Positions 24,776-33,712 of a stretch of DNA of 34,751 nucleotides are shown here, one piece after another. This DNA is from Chromatiales bacterium (GTDB taxonomy: Bacteria > Pseudomonadota > Gammaproteobacteria > Steroidobacterales > Woeseiaceae): positions 1 to 34,751 of the forward strand of contig SHLT01000020.1 of NCBI GenBank assembly GCA_004282875.1, given 5' to 3'. Positions within the stretch are counted from its first letter, which is position 1; each line of letters starts with the position of its first letter. Under the pieces are notes generated by a model. It was not told the origin of the DNA and made no database searches. It was given only the letters and a program-made list of their open reading frames with translations. Both the position numbers and the translations under genes were made by a program.

Positions 24776-25837
24776 CTATCCTCCAATTCTGTACATCTCG
24801 ACCTTGCGCAGGACATGCGCTTCGGCCAGTTCGGGTCGCCGTAACTCGCTGTAACGATCGGCGCGCTGCAACCATATCTGCGAAAGGATATCGGCGAGTT
24901 CCTCATCGTCGGCGTCATTGCGCAGCGATTCGCGCAAATCCGTTCCCTGGTTGGCGAACAGGCAAGTATAAAGCATGCCGTCCGCCGACAGCCGCGCACG
25001 GCTGCAATCACCGCAAAACGGCTCCGTCACTGACGAGATGAAGCCGATTTCGCCGGCCCCATCGACGTACTCGTAACGCCGGGCCACCTCACCCGGATAG
25101 TTCTGGTCGATACGCCGCAAGGGCCAGCGCTCGCGCACCTGTTCCAGCAACTGCCGGGACGGGACCACCTGGTCGAGCCGCCAGCCGTTGCGATTGCCCA
25201 CGTCCATGAATTCGATCAGCCGCACAATATGCCCGGTGCCGCGAAAATGCTCGAGCAGCTCGAGCACCGTGTGATCATTAACGCCGCGCTGCACGACAAC
25301 GTTGATCTTGATCGGCGACAGGCCGGCACGCTGCGCCGCTGCCACACCGTCGAGAACCTGCGAAAGATCTCCGCGGCCACCGCTCATACGCCGGAACACG
25401 TCCTCGTCGAGACTGTCGAGACTGATTGTCACTCGATGCAAACCGGCATCAGCCAGCTTCCGCGCCATCGGTGCCAGCAACATAGCGTTCGTCGTCAATG
25501 CCAGGTCATCAATGCCCGGTATCGCGGCCAGGCCCGCCACGAGGTCCGGAATCCTCTTGTCCAGCAGGGGCTCGCCGCCGGTCAGCCGCAGCTTGCTGAC
25601 GCCAAGCCGGGCCGCGACCTGCGCAATGCGCAGAATTTCCTCGTAGCTCAGGCGCTGCTGCCTGTTCAGGAATTCGTAGTCGGCGTGAAATTCGTCTTCC
25701 GGCATACAGTAGGGGCAGCGGAAATTGCACTGATCGAGGACGGATATTCGCAGGTCATGCAAGGGCCGGCGCAGGGCGTCACGCACAACGGCAGTATTTG
25801 CCGCCGGCCGATCTTCAGGGTTCAGGTCCGAGCTCAT
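24776..25837 (-). CDS. moaA: GTP 3',8-cyclase MoaA (radical SAM)
   Basis: This radical-SAM enzyme catalyses the first step of molybdenum cofactor synthesis, cyclising GTP. I use the ATG at 25837 (353 residues); another in-frame ATG at 25888 would add 17 residues with no family resemblance. The N-terminal 4Fe-4S cluster is bound by Cys37, Cys41 and Cys44 (CNFRCPYC). The C-terminal GTP-binding cluster is bound by Cys275, Cys278 and Cys292 (CGDCSRARLSADG...YTC). TGGEPLL is the radical-SAM GGE motif. The protein ends in the conserved Gly-Gly tail required for catalysis. It heads the five-gene operon moaA-moaC-mobA-moaD-moaE and is divergent from the acyl-CoA dehydrogenase genes. Confidence 0.93.
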   Translation of the reverse strand: MSSDLNPEDRPAANTAVVRDALRRPLHDLRISVLDQCNFRCPYCMPEDEFHADYEFLNRQQRLSYEEILRIAQVAARLGVSKLRLTGGEPLLDKRIPDLVAGLAAIPGIDDLALTTNAMLLAPMARKLADAGLHRVTISLDSLDEDVFRRMSGGRGDLSQVLDGVAAAQRAGLSPIKINVVVQRGVNDHTVLELLEHFRGTGHIVRLIEFMDVGNRNGWRLDQVVPSRQLLEQVRERWPLRRIDQNYPGEVARRYEYVDGAGEIGFISSVTEPFCGDCSRARLSADGMLYTCLFANQGTDLRESLRNDADDEELADILSQIWLQRADRYSELRRPELAEAHVLRKVEMYRIGG

Positions 25838-25937
25838 GGACGCATTCTGCCGTAAACGCTCCCTGATACAAACAGCAACAGACGACATCGTCCGTCTTTG
25901 GTAGGCTACGGCGCTCGCCTAGCAGGGATTAGACCGT
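25838..25937. promoter_or_regulatory. Divergent moaA/acyl-CoA dehydrogenase intergenic region
   Basis: These 100 bases separate two divergent operons. An inverted repeat, GACGA-ca-TCGTC, lies at 25881-25892 and could be an operator; it contains the alternative upstream moaA ATG. AGGGA at 25924-25928, nine bases before the ATG at 25938, is the ribosome-binding site for the dehydrogenase. The region is too short for a typical Moco riboswitch, and none of that fold was recognised. Confidence 0.3.
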
Positions 25938-27113
25938 ATGCACGTCACGTTCAGCGAGGAAGAACTCGCATTCCAGGAAGAGGTCCGCGCATTTTTCCGC
26001 GACGAGTTACCTGACGATATTCGGGAGGCCACGGACACGGGAGCGGAACTCGACCCCGAGATGCAGATCCGCTGGCAAAAGATCCTGTTCAACAAGGGTT
26101 GGGCGGGCGTGAACTGGCCCGTCGAGTACGGCGGTACGGACTGGAGCCCGGTGCAAAAGTACATCTTCGCGCGCGAGGAAGGATTTGCCAACGCACCCTT
26201 CGTCATTCCCTTTGGTCTGCGCATGGTCGGGCCCGTCATCTACACCTTCGGCAGTGGCGAGCAGAAACAACGCTTCCTGCCCGACATTCTCGCGAGCAAC
26301 GTCTGGTGGTGCCAGGGGTATTCGGAACCGGGGGCCGGCTCAGACCTCGCGTCGCTCAAGACGCGTGCCGATCTCGCCGGCGACCACTACATCGTAAATG
26401 GCACGAAAACGTGGACCACACTCGGTCAGCACGCCGACTGGATCTTCTGCCTTGTCAGGACCAGCAGCGATGTCGCACGTCGCCAGGAGGGCATCAGCTT
26501 CCTGCTGATCGACATGAAGGCCCCGGGCGTTTCCGTCAAGCCGATCATCCTGCTCGACGGCACGCATGAAGTGAATGAGATTCACTTCGACAACGTCGAG
26601 GTTCCCGTCGAAAACCTCGTCGGCGACGAAGGCAAGGGCTGGACTTACGGCAAGGTTCTGCTCCAGCACGAGCGCACGAATTCGGCCAATACGTTCAGGT
26701 CTGAATACCGGCTGCGCCGGCTTCGGGAACAGGCCGCCCGCGAGGTTCGCGGCGCCGCGCCGCTCGCGGACGACAAGAATTTCATGCGCAGGCTGGCCGC
26801 CGTGGAGGTTGACCTGAAAGCGCTCGAATATATTGAGTTGCGCACGCTGGCGGCCGTGACATCGGGTAAGGCCCCGGGACCGGAGTCGTCCTTTCTCAAG
26901 ATCAAGGGCACGGAGATTCACCAGGCCATTGATACGCTGTATATGGAGGCCGCTGGCTATTACGCCCTGCCCTTCAACCCGGGCCCCGGTGTCGGTGAGG
27001 GTAGCGAGACGCAGAGTGCGCTGGCGTATTTCAATTTCCGCAAGGCCACGATCTACGCCGGCTCAAACGAGATTCAGAAAAACATCATCGCCAAGCACGT
27101 GCTTGGACTGTAG
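25938..27113 (+). CDS. Acyl-CoA dehydrogenase, alpha (catalytic Glu) subunit
   Basis: This 391-residue flavoprotein oxidises an acyl-CoA to the trans-2-enoyl-CoA and passes electrons to ETF. Visible family elements are the FAD/substrate loop GYSEPGAGSDLASLKT at 127-142, WTTLGQHADWIFCLVRT, and IYAGSNEIQKNIIAKHVLGL at the C-terminus. The common Glu of IYEGT is Ala here. Glu245 in LLQHERTN instead occupies the position of the catalytic base of isovaleryl- and long-chain acyl-CoA dehydrogenases. The R-x-Q-F-G motif that contacts FAD is absent. This pattern, with a partner gene eight bases downstream, fits alpha subunits of alpha2-beta2 dehydrogenases of the PimC/ChsE type (steroid side chain or pimeloyl-CoA degradation). 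The substrate is inferred only. Confidence 0.88.
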   Translation: MHVTFSEEELAFQEEVRAFFRDELPDDIREATDTGAELDPEMQIRWQKILFNKGWAGVNWPVEYGGTDWSPVQKYIFAREEGFANAPFVIPFGLRMVGPVIYTFGSGEQKQRFLPDILASNVWWCQGYSEPGAGSDLASLKTRADLAGDHYIVNGTKTWTTLGQHADWIFCLVRTSSDVARRQEGISFLLIDMKAPGVSVKPIILLDGTHEVNEIHFDNVEVPVENLVGDEGKGWTYGKVLLQHERTNSANTFRSEYRLRRLREQAAREVRGAAPLADDKNFMRRLAAVEVDLKALEYIELRTLAAVTSGKAPGPESSFLKIKGTEIHQAIDTLYMEAAGYYALPFNPGPGVGEGSETQSALAYFNFRKATIYAGSNEIQKNIIAKHVLGL

Positions 27114-27121
27114 GTTTAGCC

Positions 27122-28261
27122 ATGGACTTTTCGCTGAATGAAATACAGACGATGCTCGCCGACAGCGTTGGCAAATTCATCGACAACGAATACGACTTCG
27201 ATACGCGGCAATCTTATGCCGGTAGCGAAAAAGGCTACAGCGACGCCGTGTGGTCCATGTTTGCCGAACTCGGCTGGACTGCCGTGCCGTTCGCGGAAGA
27301 AGACGGCGGCTTCGGTGGTGGACCGGCCGACACGATGGTCCTGATGCAAAGCCTGGCGCGCGGCCTGGTAGTCGAGCCCTATCTTGCAAACATCATCCTC
27401 GCAGGTGGCATTCTCAAGCGAACCGCCAGCGCGACACAGAAAGACGAGTGGCTCCAGCCGATTCTTGCGGGTGAGTTACAGGCAACGCTGGCATTCCTTG
27501 AACCGCAGGCCCGTTATGACATCGCCAATGTCACTACAACCGCAACCCGGGATGGCGACGGGTGGGTCCTGAATGGCAAGAAAGGCCTCGTCCTCAATGG
27601 CGGGACCGCCGACCTGCTCATAGTGCCGGCCCGCACTGCGGGCGGTGTCGCTGATCACGATGGCATCACGTTGTTTGCCGTGGATGCGAACACCAAGGGC
27701 ATCTCGCGCAACGCCTACGCCACGGTCGACGGCCTGCAGGCCGCGGAAGTTGAATTCGACAGCGTTCGGGCAGACGACGGGCGTGTTCTGGGTGAACCCG
27801 GCGCGGGATACCCGGCGCTTGATGCAACGATTGACGATGCAACACTGGCCGTCAGCGCCGAGGCTGTCGGCATCATGCAGGTCCTCACCGACAAGACGGT
27901 GGAGTATTCAAAAAACCGCAAACAGTTTGGCGTACCGATCGGCACATTCCAGGCATTGCAGCACCGCATGGTGGATATGCTCATGGCCTGCGAGGAGGCG
28001 CAGTCGCTCCTCGTCTGGTCCGTGATGACGCGCGCGTCCGATGGCGATGACAGCAAGCGGGCCGTGAGCTCGATCAAGTACCTCGTGGGCACCAAGGGCC
28101 GCCTGGTTGCTGAAGAAGCCGTACAGATTCACGGCGGTATGGGAGTGACCTGGGAGCTAGACGTTGCCCACTACTTCAAACGCCTGACGACCATCGGGCA
28201 GCTGTTCGGCAACGCCGACTGGCACCTGGACCAGCTGGCGGCAATGGCACCTGACACCTAG
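27122..28261 (+). CDS. Acyl-CoA dehydrogenase, beta (FAD-contact) subunit
   Basis: This 379-residue acyl-CoA dehydrogenase-fold protein keeps the FAD-contacting SKNRKQFGVPIGTFQALQHRMVDM stretch, with Arg266 of RKQFG, and the QIHGGMGVTWE motif at the C-terminal domain. Counting back 26 residues from Arg266, the helix-G position where the catalytic Glu should be holds Ala240 (DDATL), and there is no IYEGT Glu at the end. Alone it is therefore probably inactive. It starts eight bases after the partner gene and probably forms an alpha2-beta2 complex with it, as known for PimD and mycobacterial FadE/ChsE pairs. Electrons would reach quinone through ETF and the ETF-QO encoded at 3889-5538. Confidence 0.88.
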   Translation: MDFSLNEIQTMLADSVGKFIDNEYDFDTRQSYAGSEKGYSDAVWSMFAELGWTAVPFAEEDGGFGGGPADTMVLMQSLARGLVVEPYLANIILAGGILKRTASATQKDEWLQPILAGELQATLAFLEPQARYDIANVTTTATRDGDGWVLNGKKGLVLNGGTADLLIVPARTAGGVADHDGITLFAVDANTKGISRNAYATVDGLQAAEVEFDSVRADDGRVLGEPGAGYPALDATIDDATLAVSAEAVGIMQVLTDKTVEYSKNRKQFGVPIGTFQALQHRMVDMLMACEEAQSLLVWSVMTRASDGDDSKRAVSSIKYLVGTKGRLVAEEAVQIHGGMGVTWELDVAHYFKRLTTIGQLFGNADWHLDQLAAMAPDT

Positions 28262-28270
28262 ACTGGAAGC

Positions 28271-29017
28271 ATGTTTCCACAGGCTATCGTCGAGTTTTTT
28301 GGCGCCAATCAAGAGCTACTCTGGTTCACCACGCTATTCGTGGACCTCGGCTGTACACTCGTTCTCTACCGCCTGTTCGGCAAGGCCGGCCTGCAGGTGG
28401 CAATAGCGGTTGCGATTATCCTCGCCAACCTGCAAGGGCCGAAGCTGACCATGATCTTTGGTCTGCAAACCAGCCTCGGCGTTATATTCTATTCGAGTAT
28501 TTTCTTCGCGACCGACGTCCTGAGCGAGAACTACGGCAAGGCAGCGGCCAACAAGGCAGTACGCATGGGTTTCGCCGTCAGTGTCATTGTGCTCATCATG
28601 TTGAGCCTGGCCTTGCTTTATCTGCCCAGCAGCCAGCCCGGGACGGCCGAATATTCTGCGTCGATTCACAATGCATTCGCGACGATCGTCAATTTCACGC
28701 CGCGCTTCATCTTCGGATCACTGCTTGCCTACTATGTCAGCCAGCATTTCGACGTCTGGGCATTTCACAAGATCAAGTCGCTCACGGGTGAGCGCTGGCT
28801 CTGGATACGCAATAACGGCTCGACCCTCGCCTCGCAGGTTGTCGATACGACGATCTACTCGCTGGTCGCCTGGTGGGGCATCGTCGACCTCAAGACAGCA
28901 CTGGCTCTCGGCGCGGCGAAGTACCTGTTCAAGGTCGTGATTGCCGGTATCGATACGGTGTTCCTCTATTGGGCGCGCCGCAGTTTCCGGAGGCACGCAG
29001 TCCACGAAGCCGCCTGA
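28271..29017 (+). CDS. yhhQ: Queuosine precursor transporter (YhhQ/VUT family)
   Basis: This 248-residue inner-membrane protein of the DUF165/VUT family has about six hydrophobic helices (for example 16-36, 42-60, 66-80, 97-118). In E. coli YhhQ imports the queuosine precursors preQ0/preQ1. The family signature FFATDVLSENYGKAAANKAV is present at about 77-96. SQVVDTTIYSLVAWWGI and AAKYLFKVVIAGIDT follow near the end. The ATG is nine bases after the upstream stop, so it is probably co-transcribed with the acyl-CoA dehydrogenases, with which it has no obvious link. The SAM hydrolase gene follows after 12 bases. Precursor import would feed tRNA queuosine modification by Tgt and QueA, which are not in the window. 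Confidence 0.9.
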   Translation: MFPQAIVEFFGANQELLWFTTLFVDLGCTLVLYRLFGKAGLQVAIAVAIILANLQGPKLTMIFGLQTSLGVIFYSSIFFATDVLSENYGKAAANKAVRMGFAVSVIVLIMLSLALLYLPSSQPGTAEYSASIHNAFATIVNFTPRFIFGSLLAYYVSQHFDVWAFHKIKSLTGERWLWIRNNGSTLASQVVDTTIYSLVAWWGIVDLKTALALGAAKYLFKVVIAGIDTVFLYWARRSFRRHAVHEAA

Positions 29018-29029
29018 TAGACTGGGCGT

Positions 29030-29833
29030 ATGCAAGCCTCGGGCGTCATCACGATTACCACCGACTTCGGCCACAAAGGGCCGTTCGCTGCCGTTATGAA
29101 GGGCGTCATACTAAGCCGTCTTCCCAATGCGAGGGTCATCGATCTCGCGCACGACATTCCGGCGCAGTGGCCCCCCGAGGCGGGCTTCTGGGTGAGCCGC
29201 TCCTACCCGTGGTTTCCCGCCGGCTCGGTGCACCTTGCGATTGTCGACCCCGGTGTTGGCACCGAACGCGATATCCTCGTCGCGGAATGCGACGGCCACG
29301 TATTCATGGCGCCCGACAACGGCCTGCTGGCTCAGCTTCTCGAGAACTGTGCCGAGCCGCGTGTCTACAAGCTCGCCATGGAGAAACTCGAGCCGCTGAA
29401 GCTGCCGGTACCCAGCGCGACCTTTCACGGACGCGACATCTTCGCCCCCGTCGCCGCGGAACTCGCCGCGGGCCGTGTGTCAGTCAGCGACATCGCCACG
29501 CCGACCAGCGAGTGGACGCCGGGGTGGATCGACGAACCGGAGGCGGCCGCAGGAAGAGTCGCGGGCGTAATCGTGACGATCGACACCTTCGGCAACCTGA
29601 TCAGCAATATCGATGCAACGCTGGTCGAGCGGTTTAGCGAGCCCGTAGCCGATATTGCCGGCCACCAGATCGCCATGCAGACGACCTACGGGCGTGCGCA
29701 GCCAGGCGACTACCTCGCGCTCATCAATTCATTTGGCGTAATCGAGATCGCCCGCGCCGAGGGCAGCGCAGCTGACGGGCTCGGGTCGGCGCGCGGCGCG
29801 CCCCTCGTCGTCCGCGACGGTTACCAAACCTGA
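29030..29833 (+). CDS. SAM hydroxide adenosyltransferase (DUF62 family)
   Basis: This 267-residue protein belongs to the family that includes fluorinase and chlorinase SalL. The common members use water or hydroxide to cleave S-adenosylmethionine into adenosine and methionine. The characteristic segments are TTDFGHKGPFAAVMKG at the N-terminus, VDPGVGTERD, and MAPDNGLL. The conserved catalytic D-R-H set appears as Asp73, Arg80 and His133 (TFHGRDIFAP). Residues 160-267 form the C-terminal beta-barrel domain with FGNLISNID. It lacks the extended loop seen in fluorinase, so halogenation is unlikely. The physiological role of the family is poorly understood. Its stop is directly adjacent to the converging glnS stop. 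Confidence 0.9.
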   Translation: MQASGVITITTDFGHKGPFAAVMKGVILSRLPNARVIDLAHDIPAQWPPEAGFWVSRSYPWFPAGSVHLAIVDPGVGTERDILVAECDGHVFMAPDNGLLAQLLENCAEPRVYKLAMEKLEPLKLPVPSATFHGRDIFAPVAAELAAGRVSVSDIATPTSEWTPGWIDEPEAAAGRVAGVIVTIDTFGNLISNIDATLVERFSEPVADIAGHQIAMQTTYGRAQPGDYLALINSFGVIEIARAEGSAADGLGSARGAPLVVRDGYQT

Positions 29834-31507
29834 CTACTGTCCCTGCAGGGCCTGCTTTTCGAGCTTGGCCCAGGAATCGCGAAGCGTAACGATACGATTG
29901 AACACGGGCGCCTCAGCGCTTGAGTCCTGTGGGTCCACACGAAAATAGCCAAGGCGTTCAAACTGCACCGCTCCTTCCGCCTCGGCCAGGGATGGTTCCA
30001 GCTTTGCGGCGACAATCTCGAGCGACTTCTCATTCAGCACGCTGTGAAAATCGTCGGCAGCGTTGGGATTGGCGTCGTTGAACAGGCGATCGTAGAGCCG
30101 CACCGACGCGTCAAGCGCGTGCTGGCAGGACACCCAGTGAATCGTCCCCTTGACCTTGCGATCCGAGGTTCCCGTGCCGCTGCGCGTGTCGGGGTCATAG
30201 CTGCAACGCAGCTCGACGACCTCACCTGCATCGTTCTTGATCACTTCGTCGCAGCGGATGATGTAGCCGAAGCGCAGCCGGACTTCACCGCCCGGCTTGA
30301 GGCGGAAAAACTTACGCGGCGCCTCCTCCATGAAGTCGTCCTGCTCGATCCAGAGTTCACGCGAGAACGGCATTTCACGCGTTCCAAAATTGGGATTGCC
30401 CGGGTGATTCATCGCCTCCATGAATTCGACCTGGTCTTGCGGATAGTTCGTCAACACCACCTTGAGCGGACGTAGCACGGCCATGCGGCGCGGGGCTGTA
30501 TCGCCCAGCGTATCGCGCACACAGGTCTCAAGTGCGCCCATCTCGATGAGCTTGTCCTTCTTGGTCACACCCGCGCGCCTCACGAATTCGCGCAGCGCCC
30601 CGGGCGGATAACCGCGGCGCCGCATCCCGGCAATCGTCGGCATGCGTGGATCATCCCAGCCGGACACGATGCCCTCTTCGACGAGCGCGTTCAGTTTGCG
30701 CTTGCTCGTAATGGCGTACGCGACGTTCAGACGCGAGAACTCGATCTGCCGCGGCCGGTGCTCAGGCTGCAGCTGGTCCAGGAACCAGTCGTACAAAGGC
30801 CGGTGATCTTCAAACTCGAGCGTACAGAGCGAATGAGTGATCCCCTCAAAGGCATCAGACAGGCCATGCGCGAAGTCGTACATGGGATAGATGCACCACT
30901 CGTCGCCCGCGTTCTGGTGGGGGATATGGCGGATCCGGTAGATGGCCGGGTCGCGCAAGTTCATGTTCGGCGACGCCATATCGATCCGCGCCCGCAACAC
31001 GTGCTCGCCGTCCGCAAACTCCCCGGCGCGCATGCGGCGGAACAGGTCGAGGTTTTCCTCGACGCTGCGGTTCCGGTAAGGGCTGTTTGTTCCGGGCTCG
31101 GTCAGCGTGCCACGATGTTCGCGAATCTCCTCCGCGCTCAGGCTGTCCACGTAGGCCGCGCCCTTTTCGATCAGCGTGACCGCAGACTCGTAGAGCCTGT
31201 CGAAATAATCGGACGCATGGGTCAGCCGGTCGTCCCAGTCAAAGCCGAGCCAGCGCACGTTCTCCTTGATCGCCTCGACGTACTCTGGACTCTCCTTGCC
31301 GGGATTCGTGTCGTCGAGTCGCAGATAGGTCCGCCCGCCGGTTTCAGCGGCAACGCCGAAATTGAGACAGATCGACATGACGTGTCCGACATGCAGATAG
31401 CCGTTGGGCTCGGGCGGAAAACGGGTCACGATTTCCGCATGCTTGCCTGACCCGAGGTCGTCATAAATGATCTTGCGGATGAAATCCCGCGGTTCGCTGT
31501 CGTTCAT
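29834..31507 (-). CDS. glnS: Glutaminyl-tRNA synthetase
   Basis: This class I synthetase charges tRNA-Gln directly. Its 557 residues match the E. coli enzyme (about 554). The HIGH signature is HVGH at 39-42 within [14 protein letters not shown]. The KMSKS loop is variant, reading ITSKR at 266-270 where E. coli has VMSKR, so Met is replaced by Thr. [18 protein letters not shown] and the C-terminal anticodon-binding beta-barrels follow. No Shine-Dalgarno is visible in front of the ATG at 31507, and a TACAAT -10 hexamer ends only ten bases upstream, so the mRNA may be nearly leaderless. Direct charging by GlnRS is typical for Gammaproteobacteria. Confidence 0.96.
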   Translation of the reverse strand: MNDSEPRDFIRKIIYDDLGSGKHAEIVTRFPPEPNGYLHVGHVMSICLNFGVAAETGGRTYLRLDDTNPGKESPEYVEAIKENVRWLGFDWDDRLTHASDYFDRLYESAVTLIEKGAAYVDSLSAEEIREHRGTLTEPGTNSPYRNRSVEENLDLFRRMRAGEFADGEHVLRARIDMASPNMNLRDPAIYRIRHIPHQNAGDEWCIYPMYDFAHGLSDAFEGITHSLCTLEFEDHRPLYDWFLDQLQPEHRPRQIEFSRLNVAYAITSKRKLNALVEEGIVSGWDDPRMPTIAGMRRRGYPPGALREFVRRAGVTKKDKLIEMGALETCVRDTLGDTAPRRMAVLRPLKVVLTNYPQDQVEFMEAMNHPGNPNFGTREMPFSRELWIEQDDFMEEAPRKFFRLKPGGEVRLRFGYIIRCDEVIKNDAGEVVELRCSYDPDTRSGTGTSDRKVKGTIHWVSCQHALDASVRLYDRLFNDANPNAADDFHSVLNEKSLEIVAAKLEPSLAEAEGAVQFERLGYFRVDPQDSSAEAPVFNRIVTLRDSWAKLEKQALQGQ

Positions 31508-31607
31508 GGGCCCGGATTGTACGCGATCCAGCGCGAAGGGGTACTGTTCGCGCGGGGTTCCGCGTACAATTGCGCGCTTCTCGATACAGCGACATGAAGT
31601 CCCGGAA
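31508..31607. promoter_or_regulatory. Divergent glnS/thrS promoter with symmetrical -10 elements
   Basis: The two synthetase genes diverge across 100 bases. A perfect 10-bp inverted repeat lies here: ATTGTACGCG at 31517-31526 and CGCGTACAAT at 31561-31570. Each arm includes TACAAT oriented toward its own gene, a good -10 hexamer for glnS (minus) and thrS (plus). Clear -35 boxes are missing. The predicted leaders are about 30 bases for thrS and only a few for glnS. The arrangement could also be an operator for shared control. Confidence 0.5.
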
Positions 31608-33521
31608 ATGCCGACAATCTCCTTGCCTGACGGCTCCGACCGTCAATTCGACAACGCCACCAGTGGCGCCGAAATCGCAGCCAGTATTGGCGAAGGCCTC
31701 GCCCGTGCCGCCGTTGCGGTTCGCGTCAACGGGGACCTCTGGGACCTCACGCGCCAGATCGATGCAGACGTGTCCGTCGAAATCGTTACGCGCGACTCCG
31801 ACGATGGTATCGAACTGCTCCGGCACGATGCCGCCCACGTACTCGCCGAAGCGGTCAAGGAATTGTGGCCCGAGACGCAGGTAACAATCGGGCCGGCCAT
31901 CGAAAACGGTTTCTACTACGACTTCTCTCGTGAAGAGCCCTTTACCGAGGCCGACCTCGAGACCATCGAAAAGCGCATGAAAGATATCGTCGATCGCGAT
32001 GAGAGTATCGAGCGCGAGGTGTGGGAGCGTGACAAGGCGGCCGCCTTCTTCCGGAGCATTGGCGAGGAGTACAAGGCGGAGATCATCGAAAGCATTCCGT
32101 CGGAGGAAGACCTGACGCTTTACCGCCAGGGGGAGTTCATCGACCTCTGTCGTGGCCCCCACCTGCCGTCGACCGGCAAGCTGGGCAAGGCCTTCAAGCT
32201 GACCCATGTATCGGGCGCCTACTGGCGTGGCGACTCGAACAACGAAATGTTGCAGCGCATTTACGGCACGGCCTGGTCGAACGACAAGGCGCTGCGCAAA
32301 TACCTGCACATGCTTGAAGAGGCCGAGAAGCGGGATCACCGTCGCCTGGGGCGCGTCATGGATCTCTTCCATTTCCAGGAAGAAGCACCGGGCGCCGTAT
32401 TCTGGCACCCGAACGGCTGGGCCGTGTTCCAGTCGCTCATCGGGTACATGCGGCAAAAGCAAAACGAAGCCGGTTACCGGGAGATCAATACTCCTGAAAT
32501 CATGGCGAAAGCGCTGTGGGAAAAGTCAGGCCACAACGCGGCCTTCGGCGACAACATGTTCACTTCGGAGACGGTCGACGGTCGCGTTTACGCCGTTAAG
32601 CCGATGAATTGCCCGGGTCACGTGCAAGTCTTCAAGCAAGGCATCACGAGCTACCGCGACCTGCCGGTGCGTCTTGCCGAGTTCGGCAAGTGCCATCGTT
32701 ACGAACCATCGGGTGCCCTGCACGGCATGATGCGCGTGCGTGCATTCACTCAGGACGATGCGCACATCTTCTGCACCCCTGAACAGATCACCGATGAGTC
32801 CATCGACGTCTGCAAGCTCATTCTCGAGATCTACCGCGGTTTCGGATTTGAAGACGTACGCATCAAGTTTGCTGACCGGCCTGAAGTCAGGGTGGGCGAA
32901 GATGCCATCTGGGACCAGGCTGAGCAGGCACTGCTCAAGGCACTCGAGGTCGGTGGTCTCGAGTACACACACAACCCGGGCGAGGGTGCCTTCTATGGTC
33001 CCAAGCTCGAGTTCGTTCTGCGGGATGCCATCGGCCGGGACTGGCAATGCGGCACGCTGCAGGTCGACCTGAACATGCCGGGCCGGCTCGGCGCCTCGTA
33101 CATCGGTGAAGACGGCAACAAGCACGTACCTGTCATGTTGCACCGCGCGATATTCGGTTCGCTCGAGCGGTTCATGGGGATTCTCATCGAACACCATGCT
33201 GGCAACCTGCCGCTCTGGCTTGCACCGCGCCAGGTCGAGGTATTGACCATCACGTCTGATGCGGACGAGTATGCGACGGAGATCGTGACTGCACTGCGGG
33301 CCGCCGGCCTGCGTGCGGACTGCGATTTGCGCAACGAAAAGATCTCCTACAAGGTGCGCGAGCACAGCGTCGCCAAGGTCCCCGCATTGTTTGCCGTGGG
33401 TCAGCGTGAGCTGGAAAATCGTACCGTCGCCGTGCGCCGACTCGGCTCGAAAAAACAGCAGGTCATGCCACTCGATGACGCCATAGCGGAACTCAAGACC
33501 GAGGTCCAGAACCGCGCCTGA
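31608..33521 (+). CDS. thrS: Threonyl-tRNA synthetase
   Basis: This 637-residue class II synthetase charges tRNA-Thr. The order is a TGS domain (about 1-62), an editing domain with HDAAH (HxxxH), the catalytic core and a C-terminal anticodon-binding domain (from about 535). The active-site zinc ligands are Cys335 (NCPGH), His386 (DDAHIF) and His512 (LHRAIF), each one residue from the E. coli C334/H385/H511. I place the start at ATG 31608, which begins MPTISLPDG as in other ThrS. An in-frame extension upstream is unlikely because it would run into the glnS promoter. Most Gammaproteobacteria have infC, rpmI and rplT directly after thrS. Here the next gene is a receiver-like protein 191 bases on. 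Confidence 0.96.
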   Translation: MPTISLPDGSDRQFDNATSGAEIAASIGEGLARAAVAVRVNGDLWDLTRQIDADVSVEIVTRDSDDGIELLRHDAAHVLAEAVKELWPETQVTIGPAIENGFYYDFSREEPFTEADLETIEKRMKDIVDRDESIEREVWERDKAAAFFRSIGEEYKAEIIESIPSEEDLTLYRQGEFIDLCRGPHLPSTGKLGKAFKLTHVSGAYWRGDSNNEMLQRIYGTAWSNDKALRKYLHMLEEAEKRDHRRLGRVMDLFHFQEEAPGAVFWHPNGWAVFQSLIGYMRQKQNEAGYREINTPEIMAKALWEKSGHNAAFGDNMFTSETVDGRVYAVKPMNCPGHVQVFKQGITSYRDLPVRLAEFGKCHRYEPSGALHGMMRVRAFTQDDAHIFCTPEQITDESIDVCKLILEIYRGFGFEDVRIKFADRPEVRVGEDAIWDQAEQALLKALEVGGLEYTHNPGEGAFYGPKLEFVLRDAIGRDWQCGTLQVDLNMPGRLGASYIGEDGNKHVPVMLHRAIFGSLERFMGILIEHHAGNLPLWLAPRQVEVLTITSDADEYATEIVTALRAAGLRADCDLRNEKISYKVREHSVAKVPALFAVGQRELENRTVAVRRLGSKKQQVMPLDDAIAELKTEVQNRA

Positions 33522-33712
33522 TCCGGACGCGTCGCGTTTCACGGCAGCTCGCGGAGCCCAAACGTGACGCGACCTGCACTTTCACTGTGCGCCGTGTCAC
33601 AGATTCAGAACTCCGTCGCTGTGTCGCGACAATTCTAAAGGGCCCTGTGGATATACTCGTTGAACGCAGGGACTGCGCAGGCAATTAGACATAAGGCACC
33701 GGAGGAAACGAA
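33522..33712 (+). promoter_or_regulatory. Region between thrS and receiver-like gene
   Basis: Ten bases after the thrS stop an imperfect hairpin spans 33531-33573 (GTCGCGT-tt-CACG pairing with CGTG-ACGCGAC, with a smaller GCTC/GAGC hairpin in the loop). It lacks a T-run but could end or stabilise the thrS message. Further on are a perfect 10-bp palindrome, TGTCGCGACA (33622-33631), and TATACT (33652-33657), a good -10 with no clear -35. GGAGGA at 33701-33706 is a strong ribosome-binding site six bases before the GTG at 33713. Confidence 0.4.

Noticed and set aside
25838-25888. N-terminal extension of MoaA from the ATG at 25888
   Set aside because: The added 17 residues do not resemble the MoaA N-terminus, and no Shine-Dalgarno supports it; kept only as an alternative start.
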